A stretch of DNA of 64,000 bases from Chitinophagaceae bacterium (GTDB lineage: Bacteria; Bacteroidota; Bacteroidia; Chitinophagales; Chitinophagaceae): the NCBI GenBank assembly GCA_023957755.1, contig JAMLGT010000010.1:62001-126000 (forward strand), in the 5' to 3' direction. Each line of letters starts with the position of its first letter. Within the stretch, counting starts at the first letter, position 1. The position numbers and the translations under genes were made by a program. This document shows, piece after piece, positions 53,413 to 61,976 of the stretch. The notes under the pieces were generated by a model, which ran no database searches, was not told the DNA's origin, and was given only the letters and a program-made list of their open reading frames with translations.

Positions 53413-53420
53413 CAAAGTTA
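53413..53420 (-). promoter_or_regulatory. -7 box for purQ
   Basis: The minus strand reads TAACTTTG, predicted start near 53410, leader about 17 nt. Confidence 0.4.
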
Positions 53421-53496
53421 CTCTTAAATGATTAAATGAAGGAGGCTCTGTTTACCCCATCTGTACGATAAGCAGCCCGCCACCACAGCAAAACAA

Positions 53497-54474
53497 TCAC
53501 CTGAAATACTGGTAATAAACTATAAACAAAACTACTCCCCAATGTAAAACCATTCTTATGGGCCTTACAGAAAGATAATAAAAACCTGCTCCTACAAAAA
53601 GAGAAACCGGTACCAGGGTCATTATCCAGTCTCTGAGGTCAGGATTAAACTGAAATAAAGGAATCAGCAGCAGCAGAATAAGATTTGCTAACACAAAACC
53701 CCATCCTTTTCTTACCCGAACAATCTGTTTGGAAGACTGTGCCTGAACGAAATAAAACCCAACCAACAACAATAACGCTAACAGCGCCATCCCTGTCACC
53801 ACAAGCCTGTTCAACAAAATATCAGGCCACTCAAAAAATAAATCCATCATCTCAAAGAGTTGCGTCTTATCCGTCAGGTACAGGGCGGCTGCAAGAAAAT
53901 ACCAGGTAGTAAGTAATCCTAGAAAAACCATTCCCATTTCGAATATCTTCGGAGGCCGTACCATCCCCACACCAATCAGCAAAATCACCACAAAAAATAA
54001 TGAAGGCAAATAAAGGAACGAACAAATACCTATAGCTAATCCAATGTTGAATAAGACACTCCTGATCTGATTTCCTGAACCCAGTGTACTTACTTTAAAA
54101 AAGAACCATATCAAAATGCTATTCACTATTAAAGTAGGAGAAAGCATATTCCATTCAGGCAATAAGGAGGTAATCAGCAAATAGGACATTGCCGGCAAAA
54201 AATTATTGCCCGATACCATTTTGCGGGAGTTCATAAAATAATTGACAGACATCGCCTGTGTGAAGAGCAGGAAATATACCAACGCAGCCTCCAGAATCCG
54301 CCATTCTTCAAGTCCGGGTTTTAGCAAATCGACTAACGCATTATAAAGAAAACCATCAGCACTCCGCCGTGTGATTGATGGCAGGTGCATAAACCAGTAT
54401 AGCTTCAGCAGGAGTCCATACACAAAAAGGATAGAGGCATTAAGCGGATTGTTGGAACGAAATACTCCTATCAC
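53497..54474 (-). CDS. Polytopic membrane protein (DUF6427-like)
   Basis: 325 residues with about nine to ten hydrophobic segments (for example ALVYFLLFTQAMSV, LIVNSILIWFFFKV, GICSFLYLPSLFFVVILLI, MALLALLLLVGFYFV, FVLANLILLLLIPLF, WGVVLFIVYYQY) and no enzyme motif. It resembles the DUF6427 group of Bacteroidota membrane proteins, recognised by pattern and not by alignment. Function unknown. It lies upstream of purQ on the same strand without overlap. Confidence 0.7.
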   Translation of the reverse strand: MIGVFRSNNPLNASILFVYGLLLKLYWFMHLPSITRRSADGFLYNALVDLLKPGLEEWRILEAALVYFLLFTQAMSVNYFMNSRKMVSGNNFLPAMSYLLITSLLPEWNMLSPTLIVNSILIWFFFKVSTLGSGNQIRSVLFNIGLAIGICSFLYLPSLFFVVILLIGVGMVRPPKIFEMGMVFLGLLTTWYFLAAALYLTDKTQLFEMMDLFFEWPDILLNRLVVTGMALLALLLLVGFYFVQAQSSKQIVRVRKGWGFVLANLILLLLIPLFQFNPDLRDWIMTLVPVSLFVGAGFYYLSVRPIRMVLHWGVVLFIVYYQYFR

Positions 54475-54569
54475 GGTTTATACAGTTATTAGGCTGTAAA
54501 AATAGCTGAAAATGAGTTCATACCCTACCCGCCGGCCGACATCTGAAAGGGAGGGAATCTTAAGGCTGG

Positions 54570-56084
54570 TCAGAACTGTATTTTGGCAAAACAAATATAG
54601 TTGCGATACATACAGGGGACAATAATTTCAGAGGCACTTACCTGCTTGGCATAGCGTGGCATAAAATCGTAACCTCTATCCAGATTATGCATGGGAGGGT
54701 TGCGTACCACATCACCCTCGCCATCGATTGTCCACCCATTTAGCATCAGGTTCCTTCGCAGATTTTCATTAAAAAGAAAGTGCAGTTTGCCTCCGGTAAT
54801 CATCAGTGCATACGACATGAAATTGTCTGACTCATCATCATATTGCGACTTTTGAACCACTGCCGTCCATTGGTACTTCCCTGTGCTATCAAGGCTTGCC
54901 ACTAGAATATTATTGTAATAATACCTGGTATCGTTTGCTCCATATCCATACGGACTGCCATAATAGTTGTAATAATTGTAATAATAAGGAGAATAATAAT
55001 AATACGGAGAGAAGTAAGAGGGATAGCCATACAGGTAGTCCCACCGATTCCAGTTATTTGATCTTGATTGTGTATAGAAATCTTCGGCCATCAGCAAAAA
55101 ACCACCGTCTTTCTTAAGTATTACATTCCTGATAAAAAAATCATTCAGGGCTGTCTTTTCACTTCCTTTTTTCCTGATACCCGCACGAAGACTGTCATCA
55201 ATTTTAGCAAAGGTGCCAGAGACCAGGCTATTGGTTTCTTCATCAACTACAGCCGTAAAGATACCTTCCGCATTACCTCTCTTCTTTAGATAATACAGGC
55301 TATTCAGAATATAATTTGTATTCAGATTGTCAATCTTCAGCTTTACATCATCCACATATTTTTCTGAAAGATTAATCTTCATCGAGGTGAAGTCATCGTC
55401 ATACACCCCTTTGGTGACCAAATCCAGATCCTCAATATAGTCGCGGGTGGACGAGCGGTTACCTGCTGTAAAAACAAAATTTCCTGCATTAGATAACAAA
55501 AAATCACTGAACACATACTTCTTGTCTTCGTAATTTGTCTCTATTCTCGAGCGATGTTTTAGTTTCAGGTTTTCATCCATTAGCAAGGTAGTAAACACAA
55601 ATTGGTTGCTTTTCTTCTGAACTTTGAAAACCATTACCTGCTTCTTATCCTCACTGCTAATAGTTGTATAAATTTTGTTTCCCGCAAAGAAACTTATTGC
55701 AGATGTATCCAGTTCAATCGGATCGGTTAACAGTTTGCCATCTCCATTAATCTTAACCGCATTACAATAGACAATATTTCTTTTTTGATACTGATATATC
55801 ATCCATGCGTAATCGGAATATGATATGAAGTCCACATTAAGTACTTTATCCGGTAAAAATTTGAGTTCGACCTTATCCTTCTGATTCAAATCCTGATCAT
55901 AGACAGTGATATAATAGTTGGTTCTGATATTCTTATAAATCAGATAGCTGTTGCTGAACTTACCAATAATTTCAAAATTGAGAGAGCGGGTATCATTATT
56001 ATCCGGCTGCGTGTACACAATTCTCTGCGCTTTCGACGACAGAGAAACTAAGGTAAGAATTAAGATAACCCCAATATGCTTCAT
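54570..56084 (-). CDS. Exported protein of unknown function with a tyrosine-rich tract
   Basis: 504 residues from ATG 56084 (signal peptide MKHIGVILILTLVSLSSKA). The body is beta-rich with repeated strand patterns, such as DQDLNQKDKVELKFLPD, suggesting a propeller or sandwich. Around residues 349-382 (54939-55040) lies a tract with about 17 Tyr in 34 residues (segments FSPYYYYSPYYYN and YYNYYGSPYGYG). No catalytic motif recognised. ATG 56207 would place 41 extra residues before the signal peptide and is rejected. It is transcribed separately from the ABC genes upstream, or downstream of them. Confidence 0.75.
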   Translation of the reverse strand: MKHIGVILILTLVSLSSKAQRIVYTQPDNNDTRSLNFEIIGKFSNSYLIYKNIRTNYYITVYDQDLNQKDKVELKFLPDKVLNVDFISYSDYAWMIYQYQKRNIVYCNAVKINGDGKLLTDPIELDTSAISFFAGNKIYTTISSEDKKQVMVFKVQKKSNQFVFTTLLMDENLKLKHRSRIETNYEDKKYVFSDFLLSNAGNFVFTAGNRSSTRDYIEDLDLVTKGVYDDDFTSMKINLSEKYVDDVKLKIDNLNTNYILNSLYYLKKRGNAEGIFTAVVDEETNSLVSGTFAKIDDSLRAGIRKKGSEKTALNDFFIRNVILKKDGGFLLMAEDFYTQSRSNNWNRWDYLYGYPSYFSPYYYYSPYYYNYYNYYGSPYGYGANDTRYYYNNILVASLDSTGKYQWTAVVQKSQYDDESDNFMSYALMITGGKLHFLFNENLRRNLMLNGWTIDGEGDVVRNPPMHNLDRGYDFMPRYAKQVSASEIIVPCMYRNYICFAKIQF

Positions 56085-56242
56085 AGTATTCTTCAGGTGG
56101 TTTAGTGTTCCTATTACTAATTTACGACAAAAAGATGTGTACCGCCCCTGAAGGGTTGCCACAACATAATTTATTTTGAAATTTAACCCAAAATTTACAG
56201 TAATCATTTGCCACCTCTCCTGTCTGAAGGAGGATACAATTA

Positions 56243-57031
56243 TCAGAGGTCGTCTTTGGTAAACTTCTTAAGTGAGAAGAAATAATACAGCCCTGTATAG
56301 ATTACTACCGCAAGCACCATCACCCAATCACCAGGTAAACCCTTATAAATAAATTCCTTCCCAAAGGGTAGCGGAAGCAGTGAATCGCTTGTCTGTAACG
56401 GCAGGAAATAGCCTACAGGAGTCATGTCTAACTTAAGGTTTATAAAGGTTGTAAAGAGCCATTCGAAAATAAGCCCATACAGAAAGAATATCGCTATGGC
56501 AAGTCCGCTCCTTCTGAAGATAACCGAAAGGAACATAGCAAAAGCAATATAGGTAAGCGATTGCAGAAAAATATAGCCCACCTTTTCAATACCTTCCCAA
56601 CTGAAAGACGAGCCGGCACTCATAAATCCGAATACCAGTGCCACAATAAAATTGAGCACAGTGATAAGCACTGCATAAATAAAAGCGCCTGTAAACTTTA
56701 CATTGATAAATTGTGCACGCTCCCATCCGTCAATAATATTTTGTCTATGGGTTTTAAAGTTATATTCATTGGTCATTAGCATTATAAACAATATACCGGG
56801 GAAATAAAGAAGCCAGCTGCTCATAAACCCGACAGTGCCCCATACCCTTGGAAAAGAATACGGAGTCCCTAATAAGGCCGATCCTAACGGCACATTCTCA
56901 TGCGCCAGTTCATTGATATAAAATCCGATATAATTAATCCCAAAGAGCGAAACAAAGTACAAGATTGTAAATACCCAAAATGCCTTGTAATACCTCACCT
57001 TCAGCCACTCTATCTTTAATAATTGCCACAT
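56243..57031 (-). CDS. ABC-2 type transporter permease
   Basis: 262 residues with six membrane segments (for example FWVFTILYFVSLFGINY, LLYFPGILFIMLMT, FIYAVLITVLNFIVALVFGF, YIAFAMFLSVIFRRSG, AIAIFFLYGLIFEWLF, VMVLAVVIYTGLYYFF). It is the membrane half of a two-gene ABC system. Its ATG lies 4 bases after the ATPase stop, so it is co-translated. Export of an unknown substrate is expected. Confidence 0.88.
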   Translation of the reverse strand: MWQLLKIEWLKVRYYKAFWVFTILYFVSLFGINYIGFYINELAHENVPLGSALLGTPYSFPRVWGTVGFMSSWLLYFPGILFIMLMTNEYNFKTHRQNIIDGWERAQFINVKFTGAFIYAVLITVLNFIVALVFGFMSAGSSFSWEGIEKVGYIFLQSLTYIAFAMFLSVIFRRSGLAIAIFFLYGLIFEWLFTTFINLKLDMTPVGYFLPLQTSDSLLPLPFGKEFIYKGLPGDWVMVLAVVIYTGLYYFFSLKKFTKDDL

Positions 57032-57035
57032 GCTG

Positions 57036-57929
57036 TTAGTTGTTATTTGTTAATTCAATGAACCTGGATTCCAGGCTTTTCTTTCTGGCTACGAGATGAT
57101 TCAGACTAAGGCCCTTGTTATGACAATACTCGTTGAGCCGTTCAGGATTGGATACTCCCTTTGGAAAGTACACAGATAACACTCCTGTAGATTTTTCTAT
57201 TCTCAATGCCCCTTCATACGAGGTAAGCATTGCATAGAGGCGTTCCATATCAGTTGCAGAAACCTCTACTATTTCTTCATCAGACAATATATCAGAAACT
57301 TTCCCGACAGCCAGCAAATCACCATTCTTAAGTATAGCCACATCAGTACATACTTTCTCCACTTCATCGAGAAGATGGCTTGCCATAATAATCGTCTTAC
57401 CCAGCGCATGTAGATTTCGCATCAGTTGCCTGATTTCTGCAATACCGGTAGGATCCAGGCCATTAGTTGGCTCATCAAATATCAAGACTTCAGGATCACC
57501 GAGCAAACAGGCTGCTATCGCCAGACGTTGCTTCATTCCCAAAGAAAAGGTGCTGAATTTCGAAGTGCGCCTATGTGCCAGATTCACGGTCTCCAAAGCC
57601 TTCATAATATCCGCATTTTCAATCTGCTTGACGGCGGCTGTTATCCTCAGATTCTCAACCGGATTGAGATAGTGATAAAAGTTAGGAGTTTCCAGAAGTG
57701 TACCCACCTTCCTGCGGGCATCGCCATTTGGCGCTCCATCAAACAAGCCATAACTGCCCGATGTAGGCCTGATAATATCTACAATGGTTCCAAGTAAAGT
57801 CGTTTTACCACTACCGTTAGGCCCTAAGATACCAAATACTACCCCTTCCGGTACAGAGAAACTTACATTTTTGAGCGCTTGTATCCTGCCGAAATTTTTC
57901 GACAAATTATTTACAGTTAAGACAGACAT
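57036..57929 (-). CDS. ABC transporter ATP-binding protein
   Basis: 297 residues. Walker A GPNGSGKTTLLG, Q-loop, signature FSLGMKQRLAIA, Walker B LIFDEPTNGLDPTG and H-loop ASHLL. It has a C-terminal extension after the ATPase core (from about residue 220), as in NatA/CcmA-type exporters with an ABC-2 permease. Forms the transporter with the next gene. Substrate unknown. Confidence 0.93.
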   Translation of the reverse strand: MSVLTVNNLSKNFGRIQALKNVSFSVPEGVVFGILGPNGSGKTTLLGTIVDIIRPTSGSYGLFDGAPNGDARRKVGTLLETPNFYHYLNPVENLRITAAVKQIENADIMKALETVNLAHRRTSKFSTFSLGMKQRLAIAACLLGDPEVLIFDEPTNGLDPTGIAEIRQLMRNLHALGKTIIMASHLLDEVEKVCTDVAILKNGDLLAVGKVSDILSDEEIVEVSATDMERLYAMLTSYEGALRIEKSTGVLSVYFPKGVSNPERLNEYCHNKGLSLNHLVARKKSLESRFIELTNNN

Positions 57930-58034
57930 AGAGTTAAAAGTAATGCATCTATGAATAATCTGCCAGTATATTTAAAATTTGTTGAAAGATTGTGTCGGAT
58001 GAATCCGGCAAATCATCACCTGAAGGAATGCGAA

Positions 58035-60440
58035 TTAGTTTCTCAATGGTTTACCTGTCTTCAATACGCTTTGTAAACGTTCGAGCGTTTTCTTTTCGCC
58101 GCAGAGACTCAAAAAGGCCTCCCGTTCCAGGCTGAGAAGATATTGCTCACTCACAAGAGTTGTTTCACTCAAATCCCCTCCACACATTACATAGGCCAAC
58201 TTCCTGGCTACTTTTACATCGTGCTCTGTGATGTAATTTCCTCTGTACATACTATTAATACCTGCATACAACATGCCTAAGCCGGCACGGCCAAGCACCT
58301 TAATATCTGTCCGCTCCTTCGGTTGCGTATATCCCGCATCAAACATATCGATCACACTCTTTTTGGCTTCTGCAATTCTTCTATCCTGATTCATCACTAC
58401 CTCATCGTGGCCTTTTCTCAAGATACCTATCTGATAAGCTTCGAAACCGGAAGTAGAAACTTTAGCTGTACCAATAGTCATAAATCTGTTCTGTAGTGGA
58501 ATGGTTTCAGGCTCATTGGGCTGCATTTCGTCGGAGGTGCGGAGTGTGAACTCCTTGGTTCCACCTCCACCGGGTATTAATCCCACTCCCAATTCTACCA
58601 ATCCAATATAAGTTTCTGCCGCTGCTAATATCTTATCGGCATGAAGCGAGAATTCGCATCCTCCTCCAAGTGCCAGTCCATGTGGTGCTACTACCACCGG
58701 AATAGATGAATGGCGAATCCTCATCGAGGTGTTCTGAAACTGGCGAATCGCGAGATTCAATTCGTCATAATCCTGCTCAGCCGCCAGCATAAAGATCATC
58801 CCGATATTGGCGCCCGCACTAAACTGCGCACCTTCATTGGCAATCACTAATCCTTTGTACTTTTCTTCTGCAACTGAAATGGCTTTGTTCACACCTTCAA
58901 TCACTTCACTCCCAATGCTGTTCATCTTGGTTGCCCACGAAAGTCCCACCACATCATCACCCATATCCACCAGTCTGCAACCGCTATTCTTCCATACCGT
59001 TTTTTCTGTGAGATCGCTCAGTATAATAAAGGCATCACCTCCGGGCAATGGTTTATAGGCTCTGGTTGCAGGATCATAGCACTGCCGTTTGCCATTCTCA
59101 ACTTTATAAAACGAATTATTACCTGCACTGATGAATTCATCCACCCATCCTGCGTAAGCCACACCAGCGGCTTTCATCTGAGCTGCGGTTTCCTTAACTC
59201 CCATTACATCCCACGTTTCAAAGGGTCCCAGTTCCCATCCGAAACCGGCTCTCATAGCATCATCCAACCTATACAATTCATCGCTGATCTCCGGAATTCT
59301 GAAGGAAACATAAGAAAACAAGCTGTAGTGAAACAACCGGTAAAACTCGGCTGCCTTGTCTTTTCCTGCAGTCAGCATCTTCAATCTCGTCTTCAAATCG
59401 TCCACAGGTTTGGCTGCGTCAATGGTGGCAAACTTTGGTTTTACCCTAGGCGCATATTCAAAAGTTGTGAGGTTCAGCGTAAGGATTTCAGATTTACCCT
59501 CTGCTCCTTTGATCTTTTTGAAGAAACCCTGTCCTGTCTTATCTCCCAGCCACTTATTATCCACCATCTTCTGCAACCACTCCGGAATATTGAATATGGC
59601 AGAAGCTTCATCACTCTTACAATTTTCTTTCACTCCCTGTGCCACCTTAACCAGGGTATCGATTCCAACCACGTCTGCTGTACGGAAGGTAGCCGACTTG
59701 GGCCTTCCTGAAACCGGGCCGGTAAGGGCATCGATCTCGTCAATTCCCAATCCCAATTGATCCATGAGGTGGAAAATAGACATGATTGAAAATACTCCTA
59801 TCCTGTTAGCGATAAAAGCAGGCGTATCTTTACATAACACGGTGGTCTTACCCAGAAATAAATCTCCATAATGTGCAAGAAAATCGACCACCTCCTTATC
59901 AGTATCAGGAGTAGGAATTATTTCAAGAAGCCGCAGGTATCTGGGTGGGTTAAAAAAGTGGGTACCACAAAAGTGCTTCTTAAAGTCATCACTTCTCCCT
60001 TCCGTCATCAGATGGATTGGAATACCTGAGGTATTAGAAGTAATCAGCGTGCCTGGTCTGCGATACTGCTCTACTCCTTCAAAAACTGATTTCTTAATAT
60101 CAAGACGCTCCACCACAACCTCTATTACCCAATCCACACCGGCAATCTCCTGCAGATTGTCGTCGAAGTTTCCTGTCTTAATCCTCTTTAAATCCGCATC
60201 TGTAAATACCGGCGAAGGTTTGGCCTTGACGGTACTCATAAGCGAACTATTAACAATCCGGTTAGCTACGGCCTTATCTGTAAGTTGTAATCCTTTTTTA
60301 GCTTCTTCTGCCGTCAGCTCTTTTGGCGGTATATCCAGTAACAATACATCCACTCCAATACCGGCAAACAGACAGGCTATACGGCTTCCCATGACGCCAC
60401 TACCTAAAACTGCAACTTTATTGATCGTTCTTTTGTACAT
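58035..60440 (-). CDS. 3-hydroxyacyl-CoA dehydrogenase/enoyl-CoA hydratase (FadN-like)
   Basis: 801 residues with the dehydrogenase half first: Rossmann loop VLGSGVMGSRIACLFAG, the catalytic HFFNPPRYLRLLEIIP with its His, and FIANRIGVFSI. The enoyl-CoA hydratase part follows at about residues 480-640 (NEGAQFSAGANIGM, HGLALGGGCEFSLHADKI, ELGVGLIPGGGGTKEF). This order differs from E. coli FadB, where the hydratase is first, and is the FadN form. It performs two steps of fatty acid beta-oxidation. The usual partners, a thiolase and an acyl-CoA dehydrogenase, are not next to it. Confidence 0.92.
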   Translation of the reverse strand: MYKRTINKVAVLGSGVMGSRIACLFAGIGVDVLLLDIPPKELTAEEAKKGLQLTDKAVANRIVNSSLMSTVKAKPSPVFTDADLKRIKTGNFDDNLQEIAGVDWVIEVVVERLDIKKSVFEGVEQYRRPGTLITSNTSGIPIHLMTEGRSDDFKKHFCGTHFFNPPRYLRLLEIIPTPDTDKEVVDFLAHYGDLFLGKTTVLCKDTPAFIANRIGVFSIMSIFHLMDQLGLGIDEIDALTGPVSGRPKSATFRTADVVGIDTLVKVAQGVKENCKSDEASAIFNIPEWLQKMVDNKWLGDKTGQGFFKKIKGAEGKSEILTLNLTTFEYAPRVKPKFATIDAAKPVDDLKTRLKMLTAGKDKAAEFYRLFHYSLFSYVSFRIPEISDELYRLDDAMRAGFGWELGPFETWDVMGVKETAAQMKAAGVAYAGWVDEFISAGNNSFYKVENGKRQCYDPATRAYKPLPGGDAFIILSDLTEKTVWKNSGCRLVDMGDDVVGLSWATKMNSIGSEVIEGVNKAISVAEEKYKGLVIANEGAQFSAGANIGMIFMLAAEQDYDELNLAIRQFQNTSMRIRHSSIPVVVAPHGLALGGGCEFSLHADKILAAAETYIGLVELGVGLIPGGGGTKEFTLRTSDEMQPNEPETIPLQNRFMTIGTAKVSTSGFEAYQIGILRKGHDEVVMNQDRRIAEAKKSVIDMFDAGYTQPKERTDIKVLGRAGLGMLYAGINSMYRGNYITEHDVKVARKLAYVMCGGDLSETTLVSEQYLLSLEREAFLSLCGEKKTLERLQSVLKTGKPLRN

Positions 60441-60549
60441 GATATAATTTAGTTAGATAAACAACTATTTTCAAAAACCGAAATTAAGGTATTTTAATTT
60501 GAAGCAAAAGTGGTTTTGCTCATAAAACCAGCCCTTTACTCCGTTAAAA

Positions 60550-60569
60550 AGAAACATGGCAAAACCATG
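60550..60569 (-). terminator. Weak terminator after pyrC
   Basis: On the minus strand CATGG (60569-60565) pairs with CCATG (60559-60555) around TTTTG, then TTTC and more T follow. The stem is only 5 bp, so this is tentative. Confidence 0.4.
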
Positions 60570-60601
60570 CCAATTCAGCAGGAGAAGCTTCTATACATTC
60601 C

Positions 60602-61942
60602 TCAACGCATAAACTCCATCCGCATAGCTCCTTCAGATTCCCTGAGCTTACCCGCATCAAATACACACTGCCCGTTGACGAATGTTTTTTCGATAGAGGC
60701 AGGGAAAATAGATTTTTCCAATGGACTCCATCCACATTTGTATAGAATATTATCTTTAGTAACCTGTGTTTCTTTGTTAAGATCTACCACTACCAGATCG
60801 GCGAAGTAGCCTTCTCTGATATACCCCCTGTCCCTGATGAGGAAGCAATCTGCCACAGCATGGCTCATTTTTTCAACTATCTTCTCCAGGCTTATTCTGC
60901 CTTCTTTGTAATGATGTAACATCAGCAGAAGTGCATGTTGCACCAGTGGCAGGCCTGAAGAAGCCTGCTCGTAGGGTGGTTGCTTTTCGGAAAGCAAATG
61001 GGGCGCATGGTCTGTGGCTATCACATCCAGAGTGTTATCTAAAAGCCCCTCCCACAATGCCTCCCGATTCACTCTCTCTTTGATAGCAGGATTACACTTT
61101 ATCAGATAACCCAGGGCATCATAGTCATCAGCACTAAAATGCAGATGATGTACACACACTTCAGCCGTGATTCTTTTTTCTCTCAGTGGTATCTCATTAT
61201 CGAAAAGCGCCAATTCTTTTGCTGTCGAAATGTGGAGAATATGTAAACGGCTGTCGTATTTTTTCGCCAGCGATGAGGCAAATGCAGACGAAACAAAACA
61301 GGCATTTTCACTGCGTATCAAAGGATGGTCGGATGGTACCAACTCCGGGTTTTTTGCTTTGAGTATTTCGTAATTATTACGAATAGTCTTTTCGTCTTCG
61401 CAATGAGTGGCAATTAACAGTTCGCAATCCCTGAATATCCTGTGAAGGGTTGGTTCGTCATCTACGAGCATATTTCCGGTGCTCGAGCCCATAAAAATCT
61501 TTACCCCACATATTTCCTTTCTGAGTCGGTTAGTTTTGAGCACTTCCTCTGCATTATCATTACTTACTCCCATATAGAAGCTATAGTTAGCCAGCGATGT
61601 TTTTTGTGCTATCCTGTATTTCTCTTCCAACAAATCAATCGTAAGTGCCGGTGGCCTGGTATTGGGCATCTCCATAAAAGAAGTAGTGCCACCTGCTACT
61701 GCTGCGCGGCTCTCGGTATAGATAGAAGCCTTGTGTGTCAGCCCGGGTTCGCGGAAATGTACCTGATCATCAATTACACCGGGTAAGAGGTGAAGCCCTT
61801 CCCCATTGATTTCCTCAAAACTCTCGCGAGGCGAGATGTTATTGTCAATTTGTTCAATGCGCCGGCCTTTTACATATACATCCTTCTGTTCAACTTTATT
61901 TTCATTGACTACAGAAATGTTTCTAAAAAGAGTATTTTGCAT
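60602..61942 (-). CDS. pyrC: Dihydroorotase
   Basis: 446 residues from ATG 61942. An amidohydrolase with LLPGVIDDQVHFREPGLT, EMPNTRPPA, KIFMGSSTGNML, ATHCEDEKT, HILHISTA and the catalytic Asp in VIATDHAPHL. It closes carbamoyl-aspartate to dihydroorotate in pyrimidine synthesis. The metal motif usually reads DxHxH; here it is DDQVH, with Gln at the first His, while the other ligands look intact. Allantoinase is a related possibility. ATG 62020 is rejected because it would overlap the divergent gene and add 26 unlike residues. Confidence 0.9.
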   Translation of the reverse strand: MQNTLFRNISVVNENKVEQKDVYVKGRRIEQIDNNISPRESFEEINGEGLHLLPGVIDDQVHFREPGLTHKASIYTESRAAVAGGTTSFMEMPNTRPPALTIDLLEEKYRIAQKTSLANYSFYMGVSNDNAEEVLKTNRLRKEICGVKIFMGSSTGNMLVDDEPTLHRIFRDCELLIATHCEDEKTIRNNYEILKAKNPELVPSDHPLIRSENACFVSSAFASSLAKKYDSRLHILHISTAKELALFDNEIPLREKRITAEVCVHHLHFSADDYDALGYLIKCNPAIKERVNREALWEGLLDNTLDVIATDHAPHLLSEKQPPYEQASSGLPLVQHALLLMLHHYKEGRISLEKIVEKMSHAVADCFLIRDRGYIREGYFADLVVVDLNKETQVTKDNILYKCGWSPLEKSIFPASIEKTFVNGQCVFDAGKLRESEGAMRMEFMR

Positions 61943-61976
61943 TTTTAATTTTATTACATGCTGTAACCGATCCTGC

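Noticed and set aside
61806-61976. An upstream start for the Wzi/RemB-like gene at 61806
   Set aside because: It lies inside divergent pyrC and precedes a clear signal peptide at 61977 by 57 residues of low-quality sequence.
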